From contig NZ_JAOQAH010000066.1 of NCBI RefSeq assembly GCF_025963695.1, positions 1 to 64,000 on the forward strand: DNA of 64,000 nucleotides. Reading direction: 5' to 3'. This stretch comes from Segetibacter sp. (lineage in GTDB: Bacteria > Bacteroidota > Bacteroidia > Chitinophagales > Chitinophagaceae). This document shows positions 32,664-42,357 of this stretch, one piece after another. A program made the translations under genes and the position numbers. Under the pieces are notes generated by a model that worked only from the letters and a program-made list of their open reading frames with translations, was not told the DNA's origin and did not search any database. Every line of letters starts with the position of its first letter. Position 1 is the stretch's first letter.

Positions 32664-32717
32664 AAAGTACCAGTGAGTGACACAACAATGCTGAACAAAG
32701 AACAATTGCCTGCCACA
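32664..32717 (+). repeat. Interspersed dyad repeat, copy 6, with right block
   Basis: AAAGTACCAG, core TGAGTGACACAAC, then 20 bp and TGCCTGCCACA. A truncated second core (GATTGAGTGACACACC) lies just upstream at 32631-32646 in the same orientation. Intergenic between lspA and the frameshifted oxidoreductase gene; no gene is seen in the gap. Confidence 0.75.
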
Positions 32718-32773
32718 AAAAACACTTCTTTATTGTGAACTTATATCATTGAAGAGATTGCTAAAGCGTTGGT

Positions 32774-34103
32774 CTATACTTTCGGCAACTTATAACCATT
32801 GTGGTATTCCTTCGTCAGGTACTTGTTGTTTATGTTTTTATCTGTGAACTTATTTTTTGCAGAATTCCACTGTAATTTTTGGCCACTACGGTAAGCGGTA
32901 TTTCCCATTTGAGCTACGGTAGCTATGTGTGCTCCTGCCTGTATAGAGCAATGCAGGTCTTCCATTTTGCGGGACTTAATTACGTTAATAAAGTTAACCA
33001 TGTGCTTATCGAGCCCATTGTCAGAAGGCTTTACCAAAGGTTTACTTACCTTGTTTTTGCCTTGCCGTTCTTCTATGACTTCCCAGCCCTCGCGATTTAA
33101 GATGAGCGTACCGTTGTTGCCAATGTATGCAATACCGTGTTCACGGTTATGGCCCGTTATTTATTCCAAGCGCAGAGTCCCAAATCATATTAAAGCCATC
33201 AAACTCGTAGGTGGTAGAGAGCGTATCTGGAGTTTCCTCAAAAAGGTCGGGATAAGCGAAACGACCACCTAAAGCTGAAACGGAACGGGGTAGCGAGGCT
33301 TTCATCGCCAGTAAGCCATAGTCTAATAAATGCACTCCCCAGTCGGTCATTAAGCCTCCTGCATAATCCCAAAACCAACGAAAATTAAAGTGAAAGCGGT
33401 TTGCATTAAACGGTCGGGTAGGAGCCGGACCAAGCCAACGGGCATAATCTACACCTGCAGGTGGAGCACTGTCAGCAATTACTGGTGCAGGCCTTGCCCA
33501 ATCAAGGTAACACCACACTTTCACCGTTCGGATATTACCGAGTTGCCCGCTTTGCACAAAATCTACTGCATCTTTAAAATGCTGCTGGCTACGTTGCCAT
33601 TGCCCCGCCTGAACCACTTTATTATATCGCTGTTGTGCAGCAACCATTGCCTGGCATTCTCCAATCGAATTTCCTACCGGCTTTTCAACATATACATCTT
33701 TCCCCGCTTCGCATGCATGCATCATAATTAGTGCATGCCAATGGTCAGGTGTGCCTACAATGACTGCATCAATATCTTTCTGATCTAATAAACTTCTGTA
33801 ATCACTATAGATTTTCACTTTTGAGGCATCTACTTTCATTTTCGTCAAATCCGCCATTCTTTTATCTATCACATTTTTGTCGACATCGCACACTGCCACC
33901 AAATTAACTCCCGGTACTTTTAAGGCGGCCAAAACATCGGCCCAACCCATTCCATTAATGCCTATCGCACCTATGTTGATTTGATCAGAAGGCATTACCC
34001 GGTTGTTGAAAATGGCAAAAGCATCGTTATGGATTGCCGATGCTAATAAAGATCCGCCAACCATAGTGGCAGATTTCTGCAAAAAATTTCTACGATTTGT
34101 CAT
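32774..34103 (-). pseudogene. Gfo/Idh/MocA oxidoreductase with Tat-type signal, frameshifted
   Basis: The first 318 codons (34103-33147) encode an N-terminal twin-Arg signal ('MTNRRNFLQKSATMVGGSLLASA'), the nucleotide-binding domain ('NIGAIGINGMGWADV', 'VCDVDKNV'), the 'YVEKPVGNS' motif (about 137) and 'WFWDYAGGLMTDWGVHLLDYG'. Reading then hits TAA right after 'GINNGP'. The expected continuation 'NREHGIAYIGNNGTLIL' onward is intact in another frame and runs to 32774, giving about 440 residues in total. The break at about 33147 is explained by a one-base insertion or two-base loss near GGGCC-AT. Exported oxidoreductases of this type act on glycosides. Either a recent pseudogene or a sequencing error; everything else looks functional. 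Confidence 0.85.
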
Positions 34104-34339
34104 TCATCATATTTTGATTGTGCAAGCAGAAAGGAAGTTACGTCAATCTTTAATGCTTCGATATACAGGCTTCATTCTGCAGCAAACGTTCCTACACGAA
34201 CGTCAACATGACAAACTTTTTCCTTCCTCTGCCTGCAAATGTCCCTACAGCACATCAGAGAAAAATATGTTCACCAGCACTTGTACTATCAAATCCTCCG
34301 CAGCAGTATAAAAGCATCTTGTTCGCCCTGGGCGAAGGA

Positions 34340-36196
34340 TTACTGGTAACCCATTGCCTGCAGTCTAAACAGCTCTGCATATCGTCCTTCTTTTTCCAGC
34401 AATTCTTCGTGGCTGCCAATCTCTATTAACTGGCCTTTTTCCAAGACAACTATCCTGTCGGCCATTCTGACTGTAGAGAAGCGGTGCGATATTAATACGG
34501 CTGATTTTCCTTTGGTTAATTCAGAAAATCGTTGAAATACTTCATACTCAGCCCTTGCGTCTAAGGCTGCAGTTGGCTCATCCAATATCAGCAATTGAGC
34601 ATCTTTCATATAAGCTCTTGCCAGTGCAATCTTTTGCCATTCGCCTCCCGAAAGGTCAATTCCGTTATTAAAACGTCTACCCAACATTTGCTCGTATTTG
34701 TTGGGCAACCTCTCAATCAGGGGGTGCGCCATGCTTTGTTCTGATGAACTTTGGATAAGTTGAGCGTTGCCAACTTCTGCTATATTTCCAACTGCAATGT
34801 TTTGGTTCACACTCATCTGGTACCGGATAAAATCCTGGAAGATGACGCCTATTTGAATCCTCAATTCATCCAGGTCGTATTCACGCAAATCAATTCCATC
34901 CAGCAAAATCCGTCCTTCGGTAGGATCGTATAAGCGTGCAAGTAATTTTACGAGCGTTGTTTTACCTGCACCATTTTCACCCACCAGGGCAATTTTTTCG
35001 CCGGGGCGGAGTGTAAAGCTCAAATGGCGGTTTGCCCAGCGCTCAGCATTAGAATACTTGAAGCCAACGTTGTCAAAAGTAAATCCGTGTTTAATTGGTT
35101 TGGGAAAGGGTAAAGGGTTTGCTGATAAAACAATTTTAGGTCGAATCTCAAAAAACTCGAAAAAGTCTTGCAAGTAGACTGCTCCCTGCGACACGCTGGT
35201 AAAGCGAATTAGTATTCCTTCCAGTAAGCTTCTTAACTGCCTGAAAGAACCCGCGAGAAAAGTGAGCGATCCAATTGTTATTTTCCCCTGGGTTGCTTCA
35301 GCAATCATAAAAATATAAGCTCCGTAGTAACCTGCACTTCCCAACATGGTAAAGAGTGTTCCCCAAACCGTCCGTCTCACGGCCAACACCTTGTTGTCTT
35401 TATAAAACTGGCTTGACAACTGCCTGAAACGATTAATAATGAAACCCGATAAATTGAAAATCTTGATTTCCTTAGCCGTTTCATCGCTGGCACCTAAAAA
35501 ACGTACATAGTCTAATTCCCTTCTTTCAGGTGTTTGTCTTCTGCTTAACGCATATGTTTTATCGTTAAAATAAGCTTCGCCTAAAAAGGCTGGTATAATT
35601 GCAACCAGCAGTAGAATGATCAGCCACGGATTGAATGCTAGTAGTCCGGCCGCAAGAAAAGCCATGGTGATTAAATCCTGCACCTGGCTCAGGACTTGCG
35701 AAAGTAGAATTGTACGCCCAACGGTTTGTTGCCTCGCCCGTTCCAACTTATCATAAAAAGCAGAATTTTCAAACTGATCAAGATCGAGTGTAGCAGCATG
35801 GCTCATGATCTTGATAGAGGTATGATTAGAAAACTTATCTCCCAACAAACTATCCATCAAAGTGATTGCTCTGCTTAAACTGTCGGAAAGGATAGCAAGG
35901 CCAAATTCTATTGCAACGAGTGTCCACAGATAAGAAGAAAGATTCGACTTATCTTGACTCATTAAAAGTACCTGGTCAATAATGAGTTTGCCAACGTATA
36001 AAATGGCGAGGGGAGTGGCTGATTTAATAATGCGTAGAAGTGCATTAATGATGGTCATCCATTTACTGGTCTCCCAAACCAGTTTAAAAAACCTTGGAAG
36101 GTTACGAAGTGCAGAAAGTCTTTCTTTTAGGGTTAATTGCTTCGTAGTTGTTTTACTGGTTTTCTCTTTACTAAACAAGCTCTTCCAAAAAGTCAT
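34340..36196 (-). CDS. ABC transporter, fused permease and ATP-binding domains
   Basis: 618 residues. N-terminal type IV exporter membrane domain with about six helices (about 45-345), then an ABC ATPase: Walker A 'VGENGAGKTTLVKLL' (about 405), Q-loop 'IGVIFQDFIRYQMSV', signature 'DLSGGEWQKIALARA' (about 510), Walker B 'LLILDEPTAALDA' (about 532) and the H-loop His in 'VLISHRFSTV' (about 564). Works as a homo- or heterodimer exporting lipids, peptides or drugs from the inner membrane. Substrate cannot be inferred; no partner genes adjoin. The 236-bp gap to the upstream oxidoreductase gene has no recognisable feature. A near-consensus -7 box (TACTTTTA) lies a few bases before the ATG. Confidence 0.92.
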   Translation of the reverse strand: MTFWKSLFSKEKTSKTTTKQLTLKERLSALRNLPRFFKLVWETSKWMTIINALLRIIKSATPLAILYVGKLIIDQVLLMSQDKSNLSSYLWTLVAIEFGLAILSDSLSRAITLMDSLLGDKFSNHTSIKIMSHAATLDLDQFENSAFYDKLERARQQTVGRTILLSQVLSQVQDLITMAFLAAGLLAFNPWLIILLLVAIIPAFLGEAYFNDKTYALSRRQTPERRELDYVRFLGASDETAKEIKIFNLSGFIINRFRQLSSQFYKDNKVLAVRRTVWGTLFTMLGSAGYYGAYIFMIAEATQGKITIGSLTFLAGSFRQLRSLLEGILIRFTSVSQGAVYLQDFFEFFEIRPKIVLSANPLPFPKPIKHGFTFDNVGFKYSNAERWANRHLSFTLRPGEKIALVGENGAGKTTLVKLLARLYDPTEGRILLDGIDLREYDLDELRIQIGVIFQDFIRYQMSVNQNIAVGNIAEVGNAQLIQSSSEQSMAHPLIERLPNKYEQMLGRRFNNGIDLSGGEWQKIALARAYMKDAQLLILDEPTAALDARAEYEVFQRFSELTKGKSAVLISHRFSTVRMADRIVVLEKGQLIEIGSHEELLEKEGRYAELFRLQAMGYQ

Positions 36197-36366
36197 TTGT
36201 AAAAGTAAGGGAGTTCAAGCTTCTGCTTTATTCAATAAGAGGGAGTAAAGCAAAAGAACTAAAAATTAACTAAAGAAATAGGAACAAAATGATAGCGTGC
36301 ACACACGAGTTGTAGAGGTATCTTAATCCATTTTCTAATTCTCAATTTCTTTTTATTCAAAACCAA

Positions 36367-36398
36367 AAAAGCATTTACTAACTCTTTTGAATGCTTTT
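36367..36398. terminator. Weak hairpin between DUF433 and ABC transporter genes
   Basis: 8-bp stem AAAAGCAT / ATGCTTTT with a 16-nt loop, A/T tails on both sides, downstream of the DUF433 gene on the minus strand. Confidence 0.45.
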
Positions 36399-36469
36399 CT
36401 AACGCGGTCAATACTTACCGGACCGTTATTGTTGCATCAGTACTTTCATCTACAACTATTAGTGGAAAG

Positions 36470-36691
36470 TTATTCGACATCTATCAGTGTTTCATTCCTT
36501 ACCAAAGCAGCACCCCAAGAAATGCAAGCTAAAATAGCTTTTCGGGTAAGAAAAGCGTAGGCAATTAACAGTTCTTCAATTGTCTCTCCGGCTCCTGTAT
36601 TTCTTAAAATTAGATCGACACCAATCCTGGTGCCTTTTATTGTTGCTTTCCCTCCCAAAACACCAGGCCTTTGCTCTACAAATTCATTCAC
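36470..36691 (-). CDS. DUF433 family protein (VapB45-type antitoxin-like)
   Basis: 73 residues, a single DUF433 domain: 'RPGVLGGKATIKGTRIGVDLILRNTGAGETIEELLIAYAFLTRKAILACISWGAALV'. The GGKP.I.GTRI.V signature is nearly intact (GGKATIKGTRI). DUF433 proteins are winged-helix-like and usually act as antitoxins for a DUF5615 PIN-like toxin encoded directly downstream. Here no toxin gene follows: the next 270 bp are non-coding, then the ABC transporter. So it is an orphan antitoxin-like gene, probably the remnant of a pair. The C-terminus (RNETLIDVE) differs from the usual tail and may be altered. Confidence 0.75.
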   Translation of the reverse strand: MNEFVEQRPGVLGGKATIKGTRIGVDLILRNTGAGETIEELLIAYAFLTRKAILACISWGAALVRNETLIDVE

Positions 36692-36770
36692 TATAAAAAT
36701 GCTTTCATTAAAATTGCGAATAGGTTTTTTGCTTCATGATCTTCTTAGCTTGCACAGATAGCTGCAAAAA

Positions 36771-36801
36771 AAAAGCTGTTAGTTTAACACCAACAGCTTT
36801 T
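36771..36801 (-). terminator. Intrinsic terminator after the NIPSNAP gene
   Basis: Perfect 10-bp stem AAAAGCTGTT / AACAGCTTTT with an 11-nt loop and a T-run on the minus strand. It begins 22 bp past the stop. Confidence 0.85.
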
Positions 36802-36823
36802 ATCAAACTTATTATTTCTTTTC

Positions 36824-37624
36824 TTAAACCTGCGAGAAACTGGTAGGAACCAAAAATGTACGTGTTATACGACTTACTATTTTGGCATCTTCATATCCCG
36901 GAATTGCTTTTATTCTCGCCCACTCAGGATCTGATCCGAATGCTTTCCAGCTTCTGTCGTGTTCTGCCATGTCATCGAACGTGAGCATATAAGTTAGGTT
37001 GGGACGCATTTCGCCAATAATCGTTTCGCCAAAAAATACAGGCGTTAGTCCGACCCTTTTGAATATAGCTATTTCACCCACATTGTCGAACATATCAATT
37101 TTCTTCTTGCCAGCGGCTTCACTTGCGCTTTCATAACGGCGTAATTCAAATATTCTGCTCTTGTTTTCTGGTACCTGAATTTTAGGCATTCCTGCAAAAG
37201 CCTTTAAAAACGAGCTTTGTATTCTGTCGTAGGCCGGCTCTTTTGCAGGGGCATTCAAATATTCTGTACCTGCTTGTTGGTAAGCTGCATCAGTGGAAAG
37301 TTTATCAGTTACCTCCATAAAGTCCTTTATTGACTTATAGGGAATAACTGCATATAACTTCGATTGTCCGTCTGGTTTTAGCTCTGTAAAAACTCCTATA
37401 TTTTTACTACCCAGCCTGTTCAAAGCCGGGATAGCAGCATTTTTAAAATAGTCCTCGACCAGCTTTTGTTGAGTTGCATTTTTTAGGGTGTAGACCCGCA
37501 ACTCATAAAATTCAGGAGAGGTTTTGGCAAAAAAATCTTTTTCGGAAGCTTTGGCTACCATAGCAGATAGGCCCGTTAAAGATCCTGTGAGCATTGATGC
37601 CTTTACAAACGATCGTCTTTTCAT
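36824..37624 (-). CDS. NIPSNAP family protein, exported
   Basis: 266 residues. The N-terminus 'MKRRSFVKASMLTGSLTGLSAMVAKASE' looks like a twin-Arg signal. Two NIPSNAP (dimeric alpha-beta barrel) modules follow: 'YELRVYTLKNATQQKLVEDYFKNAAIPALNRLG' (about 40-72) and 'IFELRRYESASEAAGKKKIDMFDNVGEIAIFKRVGL' (about 158-193), the latter ending in 'LTYMLTFDDMAEHDRSWKAFGSDPEWARIK'. Exported NIPSNAP proteins are common in Bacteroidota and Planctomycetota near sugar genes, with no established activity. Monocistronic with a clear terminator. Confidence 0.87.
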   Translation of the reverse strand: MKRRSFVKASMLTGSLTGLSAMVAKASEKDFFAKTSPEFYELRVYTLKNATQQKLVEDYFKNAAIPALNRLGSKNIGVFTELKPDGQSKLYAVIPYKSIKDFMEVTDKLSTDAAYQQAGTEYLNAPAKEPAYDRIQSSFLKAFAGMPKIQVPENKSRIFELRRYESASEAAGKKKIDMFDNVGEIAIFKRVGLTPVFFGETIIGEMRPNLTYMLTFDDMAEHDRSWKAFGSDPEWARIKAIPGYEDAKIVSRITRTFLVPTSFSQV

Positions 37625-37695
37625 TATTTAATTTTAGGCGAAATTATTGAAATTGTTTAAGTGTTGATAAATCTGGTGAGCGCAGATTTTACTTT

Positions 37696-37764
37696 GCGTT
37701 AGTCCGCAGTTTCTGAATCGTTAGTCGCAAGTTTTTTCAGATGGTTAATAGCAAGTTGTTAGTG
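37696..37764. repeat. Degenerate relative of the 651-790 tandem array
   Basis: Three diverged units about 22-24 bp long contain GTTAGTCCGCAGTTT, ATCGTTAGTCGCAAGTTT and ATGGTTAATAGCAAGTTG, matching the 20-bp unit of the first array. It lies in the 306-bp gap upstream of lepB; otherwise nothing is seen there. Confidence 0.6.
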
Positions 37765-37930
37765 CTACTTGAGGGCGAAACCTAAAGTCTGTTACTAACG
37801 CACCGGCAGGTTTATACTTCTTACCTGGTAGAAATCATTGATCTGCCGACAATCAAACTTTGCAAAAGTTTCACATCAGCTACTTGTAATCGTTCCGGCT
37901 TTTGCCAAGCTTTATAGAAAAAATAAGCCT

Positions 37931-39472
37931 ATGCCTCTTCAACATCTACTCACCATTTGCCTCATTTCTTTACTTCTGTTCTTGTTGCCCTCTTTTGGCC
38001 TTGCAAAAATGTTTCAAAAAGCAGGTATTCCGGCATGGAAGGCATTCGTGCCTTTTTATAATACATGGATGATGGTGACGATTGGTAAGCGTTCGCGACA
38101 CTGGGTTCTTTGGCAAGCAATGCCAATTGTGGGTTGGTTCATTACGATAAGCATTTACATAGAATTTGTAAAGCTTTTTGGGAAGTTTAGTCTTGGTCAA
38201 CATATCCTCGTTACTTTTTTTTCTCCTGTTTATTTCCTCTATCTCGGGTATTCGCCACACATTTATTATCGGCGGGTAGCAGATGTACAACGCTACCAAA
38301 AATCTACATGGCGCGAATGGGTAGATGCCGCTGTCTTTGCAACTATTGCTGCAACCATAATCAGGTCTTTTATTTTTGAAGCTTATGCCATTCCCACGGG
38401 TTCAATGGAAAAGACTTTATTGATTAATGATTATCTGTTCGTTAATAAAGTTAGCTATGGACCCCGCATTCCAAACTCGCCACTTGCCATTCCTTTCATA
38501 CACAATTATATCCCCGGAACTACTTTGAAGTCTTATACCAGTCTTTTTCAACTTGGTTATGTCAGGTGGTTTGCATCACCTGTAAGAAGAGGAGATGTTG
38601 TAGTGTTTAATATGCCTGCAGGAGATACTGTGATTAATAAAGAAGACTTTCAAACTGCAAGGCCGTATTATGATATAAAAAGAGCAGCGGCACTCGGAGA
38701 TGAAAATGCACAAAGTATTCTATCAAATCCGAAGGAATACCCACTGGCTGTACATGCTTTTGATAAGACGGATAATTATGTGAAACGTTGTACAGGAGTG
38801 GCGGGAGATAGTTTGTCAATCAGGAAGGGATATGTTTATATCAATGGAATTAAGCAGCAAATGCCTTCGCAGTCTCAAATGCTTTACCAGGTATTTACGC
38901 GCGGTCAGCAACTGGATGAAGATGTAATGAAAGAGGAGTATGCTATAGATGTATCTGATCCGGCGCAGGTTACGGCAACAGGCGAAAATGCTTTTGCAAT
39001 GTTGCTAACTGCCGAGGCTGCTGAAAAGATGGAGAATAGCAGGTTGGCGGAAGAAGTGAAACTGCTAACCGATATACGAGGAGCCTCGCAGTATAAGGGA
39101 ATACTGTTTCCGTATGATTCTATTCACCAGTGGAGTTTAGATGATTATGGGCCTGTGTGGATTCCGAAAAAGGGCGCTACCCTTAGCATTACAAAAGAAA
39201 ATTATCCGATTTATGAAAGGGTGATCAGGGTGTACGAACAAAATCAATTGGAGAACAAAAACAACCGCTTTTATCTAAACGGAAAAGAGGCTGCTTTCTA
39301 CACTTTTAAAATGGACTACTACTGGATGATGGGCGACAACAGGCACAACTCGCAGGACTCGCGCTTTTGGGGATTTGTTCCGGAAGATAGAATTGTAGGC
39401 AAACCTTCTCTTATTTGGTTTAGTAGCGACAACGGTCCAAGATGGAACAGGATATTTAAGACCATTAAGTAG
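37931..39472 (+). CDS. lepB: Signal peptidase I
   Basis: 513 residues from the ATG at 37931; a TTG-started extension from 37838 is unlikely. The N-terminus has about three transmembrane segments ('LLTICLISLLLFLLPSFGLA', 'WVLWQAMPIVGWFITISIYI', 'ILVTFFSPVYFLYLGY'), then an anchor helix and catalytic Ser in 'FEAYAIPTGSMEKTL' (about 157). The general-base Lys is in 'DNYVKRCTGVAGDSL' (about 284). Box E is 'MMGDNRHNSQDSRFWGFVPEDRIVGKP' (about 467). A roughly 150-residue insertion separates the Lys box from box E, as in other Bacteroidota LepB proteins. It removes signal peptides from exported proteins at the inner membrane. Monocistronic in appearance. Confidence 0.95.
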   Translation: MPLQHLLTICLISLLLFLLPSFGLAKMFQKAGIPAWKAFVPFYNTWMMVTIGKRSRHWVLWQAMPIVGWFITISIYIEFVKLFGKFSLGQHILVTFFSPVYFLYLGYSPHIYYRRVADVQRYQKSTWREWVDAAVFATIAATIIRSFIFEAYAIPTGSMEKTLLINDYLFVNKVSYGPRIPNSPLAIPFIHNYIPGTTLKSYTSLFQLGYVRWFASPVRRGDVVVFNMPAGDTVINKEDFQTARPYYDIKRAAALGDENAQSILSNPKEYPLAVHAFDKTDNYVKRCTGVAGDSLSIRKGYVYINGIKQQMPSQSQMLYQVFTRGQQLDEDVMKEEYAIDVSDPAQVTATGENAFAMLLTAEAAEKMENSRLAEEVKLLTDIRGASQYKGILFPYDSIHQWSLDDYGPVWIPKKGATLSITKENYPIYERVIRVYEQNQLENKNNRFYLNGKEAAFYTFKMDYYWMMGDNRHNSQDSRFWGFVPEDRIVGKPSLIWFSSDNGPRWNRIFKTIK

Positions 39473-39719
39473 TAATTGAGGAAAGGCGTTCTGCAAATGC
39501 TTCCCGAACCTAGTCAACAACAATTTTTGGTTGCTATTTTATTGTTGCCGGTTGCTTCGCTTTTTCGTTTTGTGTGTTTTAAACTTTTAACACCATATCT
39601 AATCTTAGTTTTTAAGAACAAGGAATTACAGGATGTAGTACCCTTGCACCTAAATTATTAAAACAAAACTGTAAGTTGTTTGTATAAGAATGACATCTAT
39701 TTTCATTTAAAATAAAATT

Positions 39720-40478
39720 ATGAGACTAAAAATTGCAGTGGTTTTCTGTTTTTCGCTGGCAACGTTGTTTGCGCAATCACAATTACCACAAGCTGACGTA
39801 GAAAAGGTGAGAGGTGGCAACCTCACTATTCAACCGATTACCCACGCCACACTTGTTTTAAGCTACCAAAAAAAGAACATTTATGTTGACCCAACGGGTG
39901 GGGCTGAAGCCTTTAAAGGTCTTGCTGCTCCCGACATTATTTTAGTCACTGATATTCATGGGGATCATTTTGATCCTAAAACTATTCAAGCCATCAATAC
40001 TACGAAAGCAACGCTGGTTGTGCCGCAGGCGGTAGCAGATAAATTGCCACCAGAAATGGATAAGCAAAAAGTGGTGATTTTGAAAAATGGGGATAATAAA
40101 AATGTTGAGGGAATTTCTATTACAGCTATTCCCATGTATAATTTGCCTGAAGTTGCTGACGCTTTTCATGCCAAGGGAAGAGGGAACGGTTATGTATTGA
40201 ACATTGGAGGTAAGAACATTTATATCTCAGGTGATACCGAAGACATACCAGAGATGAGGTCGCTAAAAAGTATAGACATTGCTTTTGTTTGTATGAACCT
40301 TCCCTACACAATGGATGTAAACCAGGCAGCGGAAGGCGTACTTGCTTTTAAGCCAAAAACAATTTACCCTTACCATTTTCGTGGACAAGATGTAAACACA
40401 TTTAAAACGCTGGTAAATGCAGGGGATAAAAATATAGACGTACGGGTACGTAACTGGTATGCCGCAGCAGCCAAATAG
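39720..40478 (+). CDS. MBL-fold metallo-hydrolase, exported
   Basis: 252 residues with a signal peptide (cleavage near LFAQS, about residue 19). The metallo-beta-lactamase fold signature reads 'LVTDIHGDHFDPKTI' (HxxDH; about 76), with a further metal-ligand region 'NIYISGDTEDIPEMRSL' (about 162) and a terminal His in 'IYPYHFRGQD' (about 217). The simplified UlaG-like architecture is the best match. Located in the periplasm by prediction; substrate unknown. Monocistronic with its own terminator. Confidence 0.88.
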   Translation: MRLKIAVVFCFSLATLFAQSQLPQADVEKVRGGNLTIQPITHATLVLSYQKKNIYVDPTGGAEAFKGLAAPDIILVTDIHGDHFDPKTIQAINTTKATLVVPQAVADKLPPEMDKQKVVILKNGDNKNVEGISITAIPMYNLPEVADAFHAKGRGNGYVLNIGGKNIYISGDTEDIPEMRSLKSIDIAFVCMNLPYTMDVNQAAEGVLAFKPKTIYPYHFRGQDVNTFKTLVNAGDKNIDVRVRNWYAAAAK

Positions 40479-40506
40479 GAAAGATTTGTATGCAATAAAA
40501 TTTTTG

Positions 40507-40536
40507 AAGAGAGCCTTTAGTGGCTCTTTTTCTTTT
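40507..40536 (+). terminator. Intrinsic terminator after the MBL-fold gene
   Basis: Short stem AGAGAGCC / GGCTCTTT (one G-T pair) with a 6-nt loop, followed by a T-rich run, 28 bp after the stop. Confidence 0.75.
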
Positions 40537-40665
40537 TTACCTATAAACTGTTTTAAGCCTTGTTGGGATAAGAAGCAAATGGCTCGATTACTTTATTTTT
40601 TTTGTTGAAGCGGGCAGTAAAACTTAAAACTTCCGGTTGTTTTTTCTTTGTTGAATTAAAAATGC

Positions 40666-40719
40666 CAGTACAAGGGTGTGACACAACGATGTTGAGAAAT
40701 GTAATGATGCCTGGTACAT
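40666..40719 (+). repeat. Interspersed dyad repeat, copy 7, with right block (perfect TGTGACACA)
   Basis: CAGTACAAG, then GG, the perfect dyad TGTGACACA, ACGATGTTG, and TGCCTGGTACA starting 20 bp after CAAC. It lies between the convergent MBL-fold and erythromycin-esterase-like genes. Confidence 0.8.
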
Positions 40720-40771
40720 TAATGCCTTTAAAAGATTTTTAAACCGATTTTCAAAATCCCTAAAGTTCTCT

Positions 40772-42091
40772 TTACGTGCCGAATGGATAGGTTTCGGCAA
40801 CGGTAAGCTTATTAGGATGTATATGTAATGGATGAAGCGCTTGTGTTTTGTCAAGATAAATGAAAGCGTCATATCGGGCCGGTAGAACAGATGGAACGTA
40901 ATTTCCGTAACGTTCGTGCTCGGGCCGGTACACCACGCCAATGGCGCGATGATCGATGCGGTTTTCACTAAGAACAGTGTTGGTCAATTTATCCATCAAC
41001 ACTAGTTTGTTGTTGCCGCCCGCCTTGTGCAAAAGGTATTCCCAGCTACCCTGTCGGCCATCTGGCACAAGCATGGGCTGCATCTTGGCGCCCCAACTGT
41101 TGCCGGCGATGACACTTCCATTATACGAGCCAAAACCCACTAAAAAAGTTTGGCCCGAAAAAGCTTTTCTTGCCAGTTCACCTATGTTGTATGTTCCCTC
41201 ATCTGCCATGTCTGTTGCACTGGCATCGCCCACATGTGTGTTGTGCGCCCATACAATAGCCTTGGAGTTCTTGCCATGAAAGTCTAACAATCTTTCCAAC
41301 GTTTCCTGCATATGACTATCCCTTATGTTCCATGAATCTTCGTTGCTCCTGATCATCGCTCTATAGTATTTTTCAGCATTTACCGCTATCACAGCATTTT
41401 GCTCAGTACTAAAAATCAGCTCGTCTTTTAGCTGGTACTGTGGAAGGCGTGCTTGAATCTCCTGCAATAGCTCTAAAACTTTATCCTCACACAATTCAGG
41501 AACAATCCGGCTGGCGTAGGCATAGGAAGTTTCGTCTCCTTTATAAGGTTCGAAGCACCGAAAAGTCTCGGTTGCTTTTTTAAGTGACTCAGGTTCATTT
41601 TTTTCTAAATATTTACGAATAGCCTCAAGAGATTCCCAAAGGCTGTAGACGTCAAGACCATAAAACCCAACTTTCTGCACCTTGTTGTCATTGTATTTAA
41701 ACAGCCAATCCGACAAGGCCGCTATTTCCCAGTTAGCCCACATCCAGGTGGGCCAGCGGTCAAAGCTTTTTAAAACTTGCTGTATTTGTGTTCCAGGTTC
41801 ACATTGCCCTTTTACAAACTTGTTGATATTGTAACAGTCAGGCCAATCTCCTTCAACCGCAATGAAATTAAAATTCTTTTCGCTGATCAGCTTCTTAGTA
41901 ATATAACTTCTCCAGGTATAATATTCATGTGTTCCGTGCGAAGCCTCGCCTAGCATTACAATGCGCGCATCACCTATTCTTTCAAACAATGCATCAAGTG
42001 CAGTTTTATCGTCAATAATTATCGCATTTTCTTTTATTAACTCAATTACTTCCTTTTCGTTTACGCGGCTCTTAGCATTAAAAGTTCCCAT
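40772..42091 (-). CDS. Erythromycin esterase family protein
   Basis: 439 residues, no signal peptide. Conserved EreA/B-like segments: 'ARIVMLGEASHGTHEYYTWRSYITKKLI' with the catalytic His and neighbouring Glu (about 43-70), 'FIAVEGDWPDCYNINKFVKG' (about 77), 'WANWEIAALSDWLFKYN' and 'AIVWAHNTHVGDASATDMADEGTYNIGELAR' (about 275-305). Characterised members hydrolyse the macrolactone of erythromycin, but many homologues of this length are of unknown substrate and are not resistance enzymes. Resistance should therefore not be assumed. The 266-bp upstream gap separates it from the divergent deacetylase gene. Confidence 0.88.
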   Translation of the reverse strand: MGTFNAKSRVNEKEVIELIKENAIIIDDKTALDALFERIGDARIVMLGEASHGTHEYYTWRSYITKKLISEKNFNFIAVEGDWPDCYNINKFVKGQCEPGTQIQQVLKSFDRWPTWMWANWEIAALSDWLFKYNDNKVQKVGFYGLDVYSLWESLEAIRKYLEKNEPESLKKATETFRCFEPYKGDETSYAYASRIVPELCEDKVLELLQEIQARLPQYQLKDELIFSTEQNAVIAVNAEKYYRAMIRSNEDSWNIRDSHMQETLERLLDFHGKNSKAIVWAHNTHVGDASATDMADEGTYNIGELARKAFSGQTFLVGFGSYNGSVIAGNSWGAKMQPMLVPDGRQGSWEYLLHKAGGNNKLVLMDKLTNTVLSENRIDHRAIGVVYRPEHERYGNYVPSVLPARYDAFIYLDKTQALHPLHIHPNKLTVAETYPFGT

Positions 42092-42357
42092 TTCTCAGTG
42101 TTTTCAAAAAATATTTACACACAAATTATGCTAGTGTTTCTGTGGTAATAAGTGCAACAATAAAGTTCGGCCGCTCGTTACTATTTGCTTATACAGTAAG
42201 ATGAATTGTTATATCAAGCATTTTTCCACAGCAATTAGTCGTCTGTTTAAATATTTGACCAAATTGAAGACTTTGCTTTTATTTTCGCAATTCTTACAAA
42301 TTCGATATTAAATAAATCAATCTTCTATTTTAAATATTACTGTTTACTCAAGAACCT

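Noticed and set aside
40772..42091. Macrolide resistance determinant
   Set aside because: The protein belongs to the erythromycin esterase superfamily, but family membership alone does not show macrolide hydrolysis and the context is not a resistance element.
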